A DNA stretch of 64,000 nucleotides from Congeria kusceri. Lineage: Eukaryota; Mollusca; Bivalvia; Myida; Dreissenidae. The stretch is taken from contig JAPFQT010000040.1 of the NCBI GenBank assembly GCA_027627225.1, forward strand, positions 1,340,501 through 1,404,500, read 5' to 3'. The position numbers were made by a program, and so were the translations under genes. The notes below the pieces were generated by a model, which worked only from the letters and a program-made list of their open reading frames with translations, was not told the origin of the DNA and searched no databases. The number at the start of each line of letters is the position of its first letter. The stretch's first letter is position 1. Shown one piece after another: positions 55,372 to 64,000 of this stretch.

Positions 55372-56600
55372 CCTAGTAGTTTATTTCAGAATACATTAGG
55401 CTTTAAGCCCATGAGTACACATACATATAATACACTATATTGTCAACAGTGGTCAATGACATGCAGGCATATAAATATACTGTCTTAAGAAATACCAATT
55501 TAAAATGTATAATGAAAGGATTGATAACCCTACAAACAGGCATATTCAAATAAGACAGCCATTTTTAAACATTTTAACACTGTTTACCAATACTAATTTA
55601 AGGTAAATATATAATTTGCATATTGAATAACAAATCAGTATCTTATTCAAATAAAAATGAATGTTCGAAAAATGTGTATACATATAGCTATTTGTGCTAT
55701 GACTAAGAAACAGACAGTACTATATGGAGAGAAACTATTGATAATATAATTCAGTTCTTAATTTAAATGCTTTAATAATAAATGTGGCAAGATTTTTAAT
55801 TGTCTTTTTGTCGTCAGTTTGTAAGAGTTCGATAAATTTTATCATATTTGTGTGATTCCAATAATATCTATGTATATTGTTTTCTAAGACTATTAAACAA
55901 TGGACATTCAAGTAAAAAATGAAACTCATCTTCGAGGACGTTACAGTGCTTACATTTTCTGTTTTGATACGGTGTCTTTTCAGGCTTGTGCCATCGCCCT
56001 GCTTCGACTTCAAGTCTGTGAGCAGATACTCTTAAACGCGTTAACTCGGTTCTAAATTTTGATAAATTTACAATATTAAGATAAGGCTGAAATTTAAAAT
56101 TTCCATAAATGCAGTAGTTTTTACCCCTTGTCGTTTGTTGTAAGTCGGTTGTCCAGTTCTGAACATATATATCAGATATGCGTTGTTTTACAATAGATAT
56201 AAAACAATTTACGTCTCCTACTCCCTGAATACATTGCGTTCGGTTATTATCAACTAGAAGTTAGGTTTTATCCATGTATTCGCAGTCTGCACATTCGAAC
56301 GAGTATTGTGTCCATATCCAATGGAATAACAACACAGTGTAAACAGGGTTTTGAAACAGTATATGCTTCAACACAGCGAAATAATATGGCAATTTAAAGT
56401 ATCTAAGTATTTTGTAAGATTTTTTATACATATTTTAATTGGATGTTTGGCCTTGTTCCTCAGCATTCCATCTTACAACCCAATAATTGCTAGATGTAAC
56501 ATTAGGTATATTGAATTTAATACTTATTTTATCAATGGCGACGGATATTACAACAAAAACATACCTGTAAATAAGAAAAATATGCATAAAACAAAGTAGC
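55372..56600 (-). pseudogene. 5'-truncated LINE: C-terminal part of non-LTR reverse transcriptase
   Basis: Reading the minus strand with frameshifts gives, in order: NIPNVTSSNYWVV, then QCIQGVGDVNCFISIVKQRI, YCIYGNFKFQPYLN, FRTELTRLRVSAHRLEVEAG, NRKCKHCNVLEDEFHFLLEC, and after a shift near 55880 IHRYYWNHTNMIKFIELL to a TAG at 55735. The Cys-x2-Cys...His...Cys knuckle with EDEFHFLLEC is the usual C-terminus of mollusc non-LTR retrotransposon proteins. A 3' tail follows with CATGGGCTTAAAGCC and an AATAAA signal near 55382. Several frameshifts make it inactive. It lies inside the CAC-ended transposon. Confidence 0.8.
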
Positions 56601-56682
56601 CCCGACTTTCCATCCGCAATTATGGCACTGCGTTAGGGTCGCTGCACTGCTTTAGGATTATCCGAGTACAGGCCGTGTACAT

Positions 56683-57294
56683 GGATGAGAATAATATGAA
56701 ATTAGGCAATGACGGAAGTTGAAAAAGAATATATGTCCCTTTCAAAGTAATAAATATCACAGTGCTTTGGAACATGTTCGCGACTTATACAAATGTACTT
56801 AATATTAGTGGAATATAGTTGCAACTCTTGTGTCAAAATCTTCAAACTATGCATTTATTTTGGTAAGAAAATCCAATTATAGAATTTCGGAATCTTAAGC
56901 TTTTCAATTTTTCGAGCCGTTTTAAATAGCAGCATGCACCTCTTAACTTGGAGAGCGCACAACCTTATATGGCTGTACAAAAATATTGCTTGTGTCCCCT
57001 GCCACTTCCGACCGAAAAGAAGTGGCCAAGATTTGAAATATTGTTGAAGGCTCGTCGGATGTTGAGTATGTGGATTCTAAAAAAAAACTTTAAAACCTAT
57101 TCAGCAGTATAACATTCACAGAAATTATCAGGGCTGAAAACAACGAGAGGCTCCGAATCGTGCGTGACCTCCCAGCTAGGCTTTCCACAATGTTTTAGTG
57201 TTATGCGTACTTTCGTACAGTTGTTGCTCGTTATTTGTAACAAAATGATGATAATTTTTCAAAATAATTGCTTTGTTTGTAATATTTATTTGTG
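56683..57294. other. unannotated sequence
   Basis: No gene or recognisable repeat. Confidence 0.4.
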
Positions 57295-57360
57295 ACGTTT
57301 TTTAATTGTAAGATCTTCATTCATTAGGGAACATACTGTACAATTTTTATTCATGGATCG
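57295..57360 (+). repeat. two relict 31-bp satellite units
   Basis: GTAAGATCTTCATTCATTAG and GTACAATTTTTATTCATGG resemble GTACGATCTTTATTCGTGA of the 31-bp satellite at about the right spacing. Confidence 0.5.
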
Positions 57361-57384
57361 GGTAAACATCGAACACATTAAAAA

Positions 57385-57895
57385 TCGTTGGACTGGTTCC
57401 GTATCTCTGTATCCGTATCCGCATTTTCGTGTCCGTATAGTGCGTCCGTATAGAATCGCTCACTGAGTATTTTGTGCGGATACGGACAACATACGGACGA
57501 AATGCAGCACGACGAAGGGCAATATACATACTGTGTAAACTATATTATAAAATATAGGGGTTTAGTTTTATATTCTAAAAAGTGTAAAATTTGTTCAATG
57601 CTAACAAATTGAAAGGAATTTGCTGAATTCAAAAAAATGCTGTCAGCTATAGGGAATTCGTTGGAATTGGTTAAATGATCATTAATTAGAATATGTTTTA
57701 TTTCACATCAGTAAATATCATTAAAATTGATAATCTCTTTCGACATTTTGATAGCCAGAATCAAACAGAAAGACAATGATAAATACACGAACACGGATGC
57801 ATGGAAATGGCCTTCCGAATTGAAATTTTGCGGATACGTATGCTGATACGACCCCGGTTACGGATAGGGACTCGCGGAAACGCGGCCTATGCTGA
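57385..57895. mobile_element. TCCGTATCCG-rich element
   Basis: CCGTATCTCTGTATCCG and CGTGTCCGTATAGTGCGTCC on the left; GTGCGGATACGGACAAC at 57475; GCGGATACG and CCGGTTACGGATAGGGAC toward 57890. Same word set as 14837-16737. True ends are unclear; it stops just before array 4. Confidence 0.5.
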
Positions 57896-57904
57896 TTCCT
57901 TAGT

Positions 57905-58885
57905 GTGTTTGTGGTCTACCATGGGATTGTATTGCGTTACGCGTTTGTGTCGCTTGTTTGTGTTATGTCGTTATTACGCCTGGTTGTGTAACTTCGTTGT
58001 TTCGCTTGTTTGTGTTATGTCGTTATGTCGCCTGGTTGTGTTATGTCGTTGTGTCGTCTGGTTGTATTACATCGTTGTGTCGCCTCGTATTGTTACGTCG
58101 TTGTGTCACCTGGTTTTGTTACCTCGCTGCGTCGCCTGGTTAGTTATGACGTTGTGTCGCCAGGTTGTGTAACATAGTTGTGTCGCCTGGTTTTGTTACC
58201 TCGTTGTGTACCCTGGTTGTGTTTCCTCGCTGTGTCGCCTGGTTGTGTTACGTCGTTGTGTCACCTGGTTGTCTTACCTCTTTGTGTCGCCTGGTTGTGA
58301 TACCTCACTGTGTCGCCTGGTTGTGTTACGTCGCTTTTTCGCCTGGTTGTGTTACATCGCTGTGTCGCCTGGTTGTGTTACCTCGCTGTTTCGCCTGGTT
58401 GTGTTACGTCGTTGTGTCGTCTGGTTGTGTTATGTCGTTGTATCGCCTGTTTATGTTACGTCATTGTGTCGCCTGGTTGTGTTGCCTCGCAATGTCGCCT
58501 TGTTGTATTAGGTCGTTGTGTCGCCTGGTTGTCTTATGTCGTTGTGTCGCCTGGTTGTGTTACACCGTTGTGTCGTCTAATCGTGTCATGTCGTTGTGTC
58601 GCCTGGTTGTGTTACATTATTGTGTCGCCTGGTTGTGTTACGTCCTTGTATCGCTTGGTTACGTTACCTCGTTGTGTCGCCCGGTCGTATTACCTCGTTG
58701 TGTCGCCTGGTTGTGTTATGTCGTTGTGTCGAGTGGTTATGTTACGTCGTTGTGTCGTCCGGTTGTGTTACCTCATTGTGCCGCCTGGTGTGTCGCCTGG
58801 TTGTGTTACGTCGTTGTATCGCCAGGTTATGTAGCGTCGTTGTGTCGCCCGGACAGTTACCTGGGTGCGTCCTCTGGTTGTGATA
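57905..58885 (+). repeat. 26-bp satellite, array 4
   Basis: About 37 units of 26 bp with core TTGTGTCGCCTGG and TTGTGTTACGTCG, so this array has its own fixed variant (ACGTCG rather than ACGCTG). Frames up to 243 codons are artefacts, as in array 2. It decays at about 58860-58885. Confidence 0.97.
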
Positions 58886-59809
58886 TTTACATATAAGTGG
58901 CACTTAATTGTTTAACACGTTAACGTTGCCTGATTGTGTGGTTTTATACACTGCATATGACTATTTCTTGAATAAGTCACTCATTATATTGGATGGTGCT
59001 GTGAATTGTGGCGTGAAAATGTTAGATTTAGGTTTATTTGATCGAAGATAAACAGCGAAACAACTCTTTTTTCTGTGTTTGTCCATACTACACATACGAA
59101 TTTTCACCATTTTGAAACGCCGCTAGTGCAAAAACAAGCAACTATCTTTTTACATAAACAAATAATGACAAATACGTTTTATACTTGGATATATATTTAA
59201 AATTAATATACACCATACTTGCAATGTAGCGTACATATTAATTTTATATTTGTATTATAACTATTACATGTTTCAAATTACGAACATAATCGCGACCAGT
59301 TTTAATATAATTTTATTTCAAAAATAGAGGTGTCAAATTGCATTGCAAACAGCCTATTATCATTTTCAATGTCCGCAATTTAACTTAAATGTCAATTTAA
59401 AAAAAACAACAACAAACGATTGAAATGTCTTTGTAGGAATGCATTTTAAATGCTCGAAATGTTTTAGTGCATTTCATAACTGGAATAAAAAAAGTTTTAA
59501 TTTACGTTATCCGATCGGGACGTCAAAATAATTACACACGAAATTTAAACGAAATGCATTGAACGAGTTTCTTGAAAAAAAAGCAGCGAAACTTGGTACA
59601 AGTTCTCATAACAACACACTAAGGTATCATATTAATACTCGTTGGTAATGTACCTTGCCATACAACGTATTTCCTTTTTACGTAACATGCTATATATGTT
59701 TCTCTTTTCTATGATTGATCGTGCAACAATGTACACAAAGTAAATCGGTTCCTAACGGACATGGAATATTTTAATAGATATTATGTTAAACAAATAAAGT
59801 TGCAGTAAG
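58886..59809. other. AT-rich unannotated sequence
   Basis: No gene or repeat recognised on either strand. Confidence 0.45.
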
Positions 59810-59880
59810 CCTAGAGTGATCGATGCGGTGTCCGCCTTGTAATCGGGAGATCGTGACTTCGAACTGGTGGTTTTATAAAA
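59810..59880 (+). mobile_element. tRNA-derived SINE head, fragment
   Basis: GGTGTCCGCCTTGTAATCGG, AGATCGTGACTTCGAACTGG resembles in plus orientation the head of the 22195/52730 SINE family. The A-box region is mutated and the body is not recognisable. Confidence 0.55.
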
Positions 59881-60121
59881 GTGGTACAAAACATGATACA
59901 CTACCTGATAGTATCACAGGTCAAACAACAGCTTGCATACATAGTTTCTGTTAGTTAAGGTATAGAGTAACAAAGTATATTATTATGTGTCTCTTCATGA
60001 TAACCAAGATTGACAGTATTCGTGTTCTTTATTTGTTACTATTTATACTGATTGGCTAGACAATTATGAAAATGTTCATATAATTATTGTCCGTGTGTTG
60101 TAAATATCATTTTCGTTCAAT

Positions 60122-60463
60122 AAGGAAATAATTTGCAATATATCGTTGTTTATCGGGCAATAAAGAACGATTTGGAGTTCTGATGGAATTAAACCACGAG
60201 GACGTTAGCCCGAGTTGTTTAATAGCTACGCATCAGAACGACAAAGAGTTGTTTATTGGCCGATACACAACGATAATGCGAAAATTATTTCGATTCTAAC
60301 ATGATTTGACATATTTTTGCAATTGTAATTGGAACTACTTTTTACTATGCTCCTCTCAGAATCGGGACTTCTTTTTGCGTTGTTTATTGGGTAGTTAAAC
60401 AACGATAGTTTTAGTTCTTTGTATATAAAGAAAAAGAAGCGAGCATCATGTTAAAATGTTTCT
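60122..60463 (-). mobile_element. family A, copy 12, inverted
   Basis: From GGAAATAATTTGCAATATA through AAACCACGAGGACGTTAGCC and GAATCGGGACTTCTTTTTGC to GAGCATCATGTTAAAATG. Both modules are present. Confidence 0.85.
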
Positions 60464-60489
60464 CTCGAAACCCTCGCGTCAGAAAATAC

Positions 60490-60730
60490 GCTTGTTGTAC
60501 ATAGACTGGTCTATAATTCTTGCCTCGTTTCGGACACGCGGATCTGTCTTCTACACAAATTGTCGTCTGCACGTCTGCTCCGCGTCATATTTTCTGTTTC
60601 GAGATGCGGACTAGTTCCGAGTTAATTCGTGAACCGGAAGCCTACAAACTGGATGCGAGTGATTCTGTATAGACCGGTACACGTGCATTAAGCTTCTCGG
60701 CGACATCGAGTGCACGATATATCTGAAATA
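60490..60730 (+). repeat. dispersed repeat related to 21790
   Basis: CTTGCCTCGTTTCGGACACG, AACCGGAAGCCTACAAACTG, GACCGGTACACGTGCATTAAG and GAGTGCACGATATATC follow in the same order as at 21790-22035 and 51330-51470. Confidence 0.55.
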
Positions 60731-60769
60731 GTAGTTTTGTATGTTTTTTGGCTTTCTATCCTGGCGTTG

Positions 60770-61254
60770 CGAAGAAATCGCGATTTACTTGATTCTGCTG
60801 CTGATTTATTCAACTTACGTTGAAGTATCGTCTGGTCTGGTTGCCATAAACTAAAATAGTTTCTCTTGCAACGACAGACAAGAAAGAAATCGCCACGAGT
60901 GTAGGTGTGTGTTTTTTTTTTTCATAAAAAATGCAGCCTAGAAGACACCGATACTGGCTGCTCTCAGAATTTTCATATTTCAAATGCTAGCCTGGCAACA
61001 CGTCTCTTTCTGAGAAACACACAATTTATAATTGTCCTGTATGATGTTGCTCTGATATTACTATCGTATTGTATTCGCAAGGACTAAGAAATTATTATTG
61101 TTGTTGCTTTCTTTTTCTGTGCGCCAGACATAAATATCGTAAAATTTACAAGAGGTTGTAGAAATGTATGACTTTTTATATAAACAAAGTTAAACATAAA
61201 CCTTAAGAGTAACCTACCTATCAGCAATTACAATTGTCCAACTTTTATATGTCA
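60770..61254 (+). repeat. duplicated block matching 34050-34711
   Basis: CTGCTGATTTATTCAACTTAC, AAACTAAAATAGTTTCTCTTG, AAGAAAGAAATCGCCACGAG, TTTCATATTTCAAATGCTAG and TTTCTGAGAAACACACAATTT occur in the same order in both. This copy lacks the 244-bp MITE. No gene; the 60-codon frame at 60905 is incidental. Confidence 0.85.
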
Positions 61255-62215
61255 ACTTTCGTGATGATTACTTTGTGTACGCTCTTTAGTCGTGAGGATT
61301 ACTTAGTGTACGATCTTTATATCTCTATTCGTGATGATTATTTAGTGGACGATATTTATTCGTGAGGATTACTGATTGTACGATCTTTATTCGTGATAGT
61401 TACTTGATGAACGAAATTAATTTGTTATTATTACGTAGTGTACGATCTTTATTAGTGGCAATTACTATATGTACGAACTTTATTATTGATTATTACTTAG
61501 TGTACGATCTTAGTTATTGATAATTAATTAGTGCTCTATCTTTATTCGTGTCGTAAACTTAGTGCACGATCTTTATTAGTGATAGTTACTTAGTGTACGA
61601 TCATTATGCAAAAGTATTACTTAGTTTATTATCTTTATTTGTGACGATTACTTAGTTCACAATCTTTATTAGTGATAATTACTTAGAGTTCGGTATTTAT
61701 TCGTGTCGATAACTAGTGTACTATCTGTATTCATGAAGATTATTTAGTACGATATTTATTACTGATACTTACTGTATGTAAGATCTTTATTAGTGATTAT
61801 TACTTAGTGTTTTATCTTTATTCGTGACGATTACTTAATGTACGATCTTTATTCGCAAGATTTGATAAGCGTATAATCTTTATTCTTGAGGATTACTCAG
61901 TGGACGATCTTTATTCGCGATAATTATTTAGTGTACGATACTTAATCGTTATAATTACTTAGTGTACTATCTAAAAACGTGATAATTACTAAGTGTTCTA
62001 TCTTTGTTTGTGACGATTACTTGGTGAACGGTATTTAATTAATGATACATAATTAGTGTTCTATGATTACTGACAGAACTATCTTTATTCGTGCTGATTA
62101 CGATCGTTATTAGTGTTAATTAATTAATGTACGATCTTTATTCGCGTTAATTACTTAGTGTACGATGTGCATTCGTGTTGATTACTTCGATTTCTATCTT
62201 TAAACTTGATTATGA
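61255..62215 (+). repeat. 31-bp satellite, longest array
   Basis: About 30 units with core GTGTACGATCTTTATTCGTG and GATTACTTA, variable in the last third. It has about twice as many units as its paralogue at 34712. 31 is 1 modulo 3, and stops in the unit keep all frames closed. Confidence 0.93.
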
Positions 62216-62329
62216 TTGCTGTGTGTTCAAATAAATTCTACGAATGTGTTTGGTATTACAATCTTTAGGAAATTTTATATTTAACAAAAATACGATCTCG
62301 CGTCTATGTCATTTGATAATTAATTTCAC

Positions 62330-62694
62330 TTTTTAGCTCGAATTTTCGAAGAAAAGGGAAGCTATTTTACTCGCCCGGCGTCGGTGTCGGCGTCGTCGTC
62401 CGTCTAGGTTAAAGTTTTTCGATAAGCTTTTTTCTCAGGAATGGCTCGAGGGATTACTTATTCATACTTCAAACATGTATTCCCCCTGTTATAATGAACC
62501 CATAGGCCAAGTTTGGTAACCCTAGTTAACTCTAGTCTTTTTACACATCGAAACTTATAGTGCAAGCAATTTGGGTAGGTTTAAGCTTTTCGGTAAGTTT
62601 CTACCTCAGGAATAGCTTGAGGGATTTTTAGAAAAATGCTAGTTACTCTCACAAGTACAAGACAAATCGAGCGCGCTGTCCTCCGACAGTTCTT
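62330..62694 (+). mobile_element. AGCTCGAATTTTCG (D) family element
   Basis: Starts TTAGCTCGAATTTTCGAAG, then GCCCGGCGTCGGTGTCGG, AGGTTAAAGTTTTTCGATAAG, and ends GAGCGCGCTGTCCTCCGACA then GTTCTTGTTA. Paralogue of 35320-35756, here with a better preserved start. Confidence 0.8.
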
Positions 62695-62857
62695 GTTATT
62701 GAATTGGACAGCATTGATTGTACCCGGTGACAAAAATAACTAGATAATGTTTTCATTAGCCACATGTAGAAACATTGGTTTCTGGTGAAAATGTTACAGT
62801 TATAACAAGAACATTCGTAGTTTTGTCAACATATATGTGTTTTTTAAATGTTGTTCA

Positions 62858-63395
62858 GGGCCCGTATTCGCCCGTCTATTCTAAGACTTAAGACGTAATA
62901 ATAAAGAATATTATTGACACTGTTCTGTTCAGAGAAAGCTGTTAATCTGAATCTGAGTTCTTTATTTGTAACGATTTGTTTAAGTGTGTATGTACGATCA
63001 TTCAAATCATTTTTTTTAATAAACAGATAAAAGTGACAAAAATAACTTGTAAGCTGACAAATATCGAATGAGTCAACAAATATGATTGTCGACTTTTGCA
63101 TAGTTTATTAGTGTTGTGTAACCTAAAACGTCGCGTCAACGTGTATACAACCAGTATGCGTTTTTCAACAATAGTTCGTATTAACTTCTCTTTCATTTTA
63201 AATCGATGTATCTGGTAATTAACTTTATCGGGTTGTTTAATTTATGCAAATATATATGTTGTATAATCGAACATACACTTTTTAATGACAATAGCGACAT
63301 TGGTACCCAGCATATTTGCGAACGCAGAAGTATTTTTATTGAGTCTGAGTCTATTCTTTATTCTAAAGTCTAAGAATAGGTTGGTGAATAATGGC
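62858..63395. mobile_element. GGGCCCGTATTC MITE, long form, paralogous copy
   Basis: GGGCCCGTATTCGCCCGTC to AAGTCTAAGAATAGGTTGGTG. Paralogue of 35880-36517 with internal deletions. Minus-strand short frames inside are shared with the other copy but show no domain. Confidence 0.7.
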
Positions 63396-63570
63396 TTAGA
63401 TGCCAGATTCATAATTATTTCAAGAAATCTGGTTTTGATAAAAAAAAATGTATTTACAATCAAGTATAAGTGTCGAAAATCGAGTTTTAGTGATTTCGGA
63501 AGAAAAATGGCAATTGTAAACGCAATGTCGGAATCAGAAGACGTGGGTAACTTGCGATGTTACAAATTAT

Positions 63571-63867
63571 TACTTCGACTATTCACCGACTAGTCTGAGC
63601 TATTCTACTCACCCGTTTGCCTTCGTCGGCGTAATGCTCTATTCAATTGAAGTTCACAAATGTCTTCATGGTCATTATATAAGGTCATTGGCCTTTTTGT
63701 ACTTATGTAAATGCTTGTGTGCATGACCATTTCTCTGTAACTACTACAGATCTTCAGTTGAAACATCCCACATGTCTTCGGGGTCATTATGTAAGGTCAC
63801 TGACCAAGGCACATAGCTCTAACAAAGAAGTATGAATAGTCGAGTGCGCTGTCCTAAGACAGCTCTT
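63571..63867 (+). mobile_element. E-family element
   Basis: Starts TTACTTCGACTATTCACCGAC and ends AGTCGAGTGCGCTGTCCTAAG then ACAGCTCTTGTTTT. The flanks on either side (to 63570 and from 63868) match 36830-36895 and 36895-36975, where the paralogue has no insert at this point. The unit GTCTTCGGGGTCATTATGTAAG matches 39484-40015. Confidence 0.75.
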
Positions 63868-64000
63868 GTTTTTGTAATGCATTCGCGTGCATTGTGTTGC
63901 AGACCTTGCACATGAGAACAAATAGAAATCATAGATAATAACTTTCCTTTAATTTGAAGCTCGAGAGGCCTGTTTTTTTTAACTGATATTAGTTTTTACG

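Larger units (their letters stand above)
54308..56677. mobile_element. inverted-repeat DNA transposon with CAC ends and TACAT duplication
   Basis: Left end CACGGCCTGTACCCGGATAA and right end reverse-complemented CACGGCCTGTACTCGGATAA; the two ends agree at about 59 of 65 positions, running inward to a GCGGA word. TACAT flanks both sides (54303-54307, 56678-56682), a 5-bp target duplication. Length 2.37 kb. Inside are a LINE fragment and a small decayed minus-strand frame. CAC ends plus 5-bp duplications are known for Transib/RAG-type elements, but no such transposase is recognised, so the superfamily is open. Confidence 0.8.

Noticed and set aside
56351..56599. 82-codon plus-strand frame
   Set aside because: It is the shadow of the minus-strand LINE reverse transcriptase relic.
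58165..58896. 243-codon open frame
   Set aside because: Same satellite artefact in array 4.

Overview
This window looks like intergenic, repeat-dense, AT-rich nuclear DNA from a mollusc, most likely a bivalve. The evidence is the repertoire of dispersed repeats: elements starting AGCTCACC and ending in CAGGTGAGC, elements starting AGCTCGACT followed by GGCGTCGGCGTCGG runs and ending in GACAGCTCTTGTT, MITEs with GGGCCCGTATTC-type ends, tRNA-derived SINEs, and a degraded non-LTR reverse transcriptase. Dreissena is a guess from memory of similar repeats and was not tested. I found no convincing host protein-coding gene, rRNA or functional tRNA. The long open frames in the window are by-products of tandem repeats whose units lack stop codons.

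Layout. 1-12 kb: mostly featureless AT-rich sequence with a 96/47-bp minisatellite (2.7-3.5 kb), an Asp/Asn-codon microsatellite (4.4-4.6 kb), the first array of a 26-bp satellite (5.3-5.8 kb), a hAT-like MITE, a direct duplication (8 kb), a TTAA-bounded inverted-repeat element carrying a tRNA-like segment (10.4-10.8 kb) and a 24-bp minisatellite (11.4-11.85 kb). 12-26 kb: nested MITEs, foldback elements, SINEs and many copies of a modular inverted-repeat element, here called family A. 26.4-27.8 kb: second 26-bp array. 28-37 kb: AGCTCACC elements, family A, a 31-bp satellite and MITEs. 37-43 kb: two large foldback palindromes and more MITEs. 43.4-45.3 kb: third and largest 26-bp array. 47-52 kb: a 22-bp CACGTGCGCACGTG palindrome array, another AGCTCACC element and family A. 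54.3-56.7 kb: an inverted-repeat transposon with CAC ends and a TACAT target duplication, holding a 5'-truncated LINE and a small decayed reading frame. 57.9-58.9 kb: fourth 26-bp array. 60-64 kb: family A, the 31-bp satellite and elements that repeat 34-37 kb.

The main large-scale structure is an old direct duplication. At least five blocks between about 22.1 and 37.0 kb recur in the same order and orientation between about 40.2 and 63.95 kb. The copies differ by insertions, and in at least two cases one copy preserves the apparent empty site of a MITE that is filled in the other. Together these describe a stretch built by satellite expansion, repeated transposon insertion and segmental duplication rather than by genes acting together. 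All similarity statements are by eye; nothing was searched or aligned by program.
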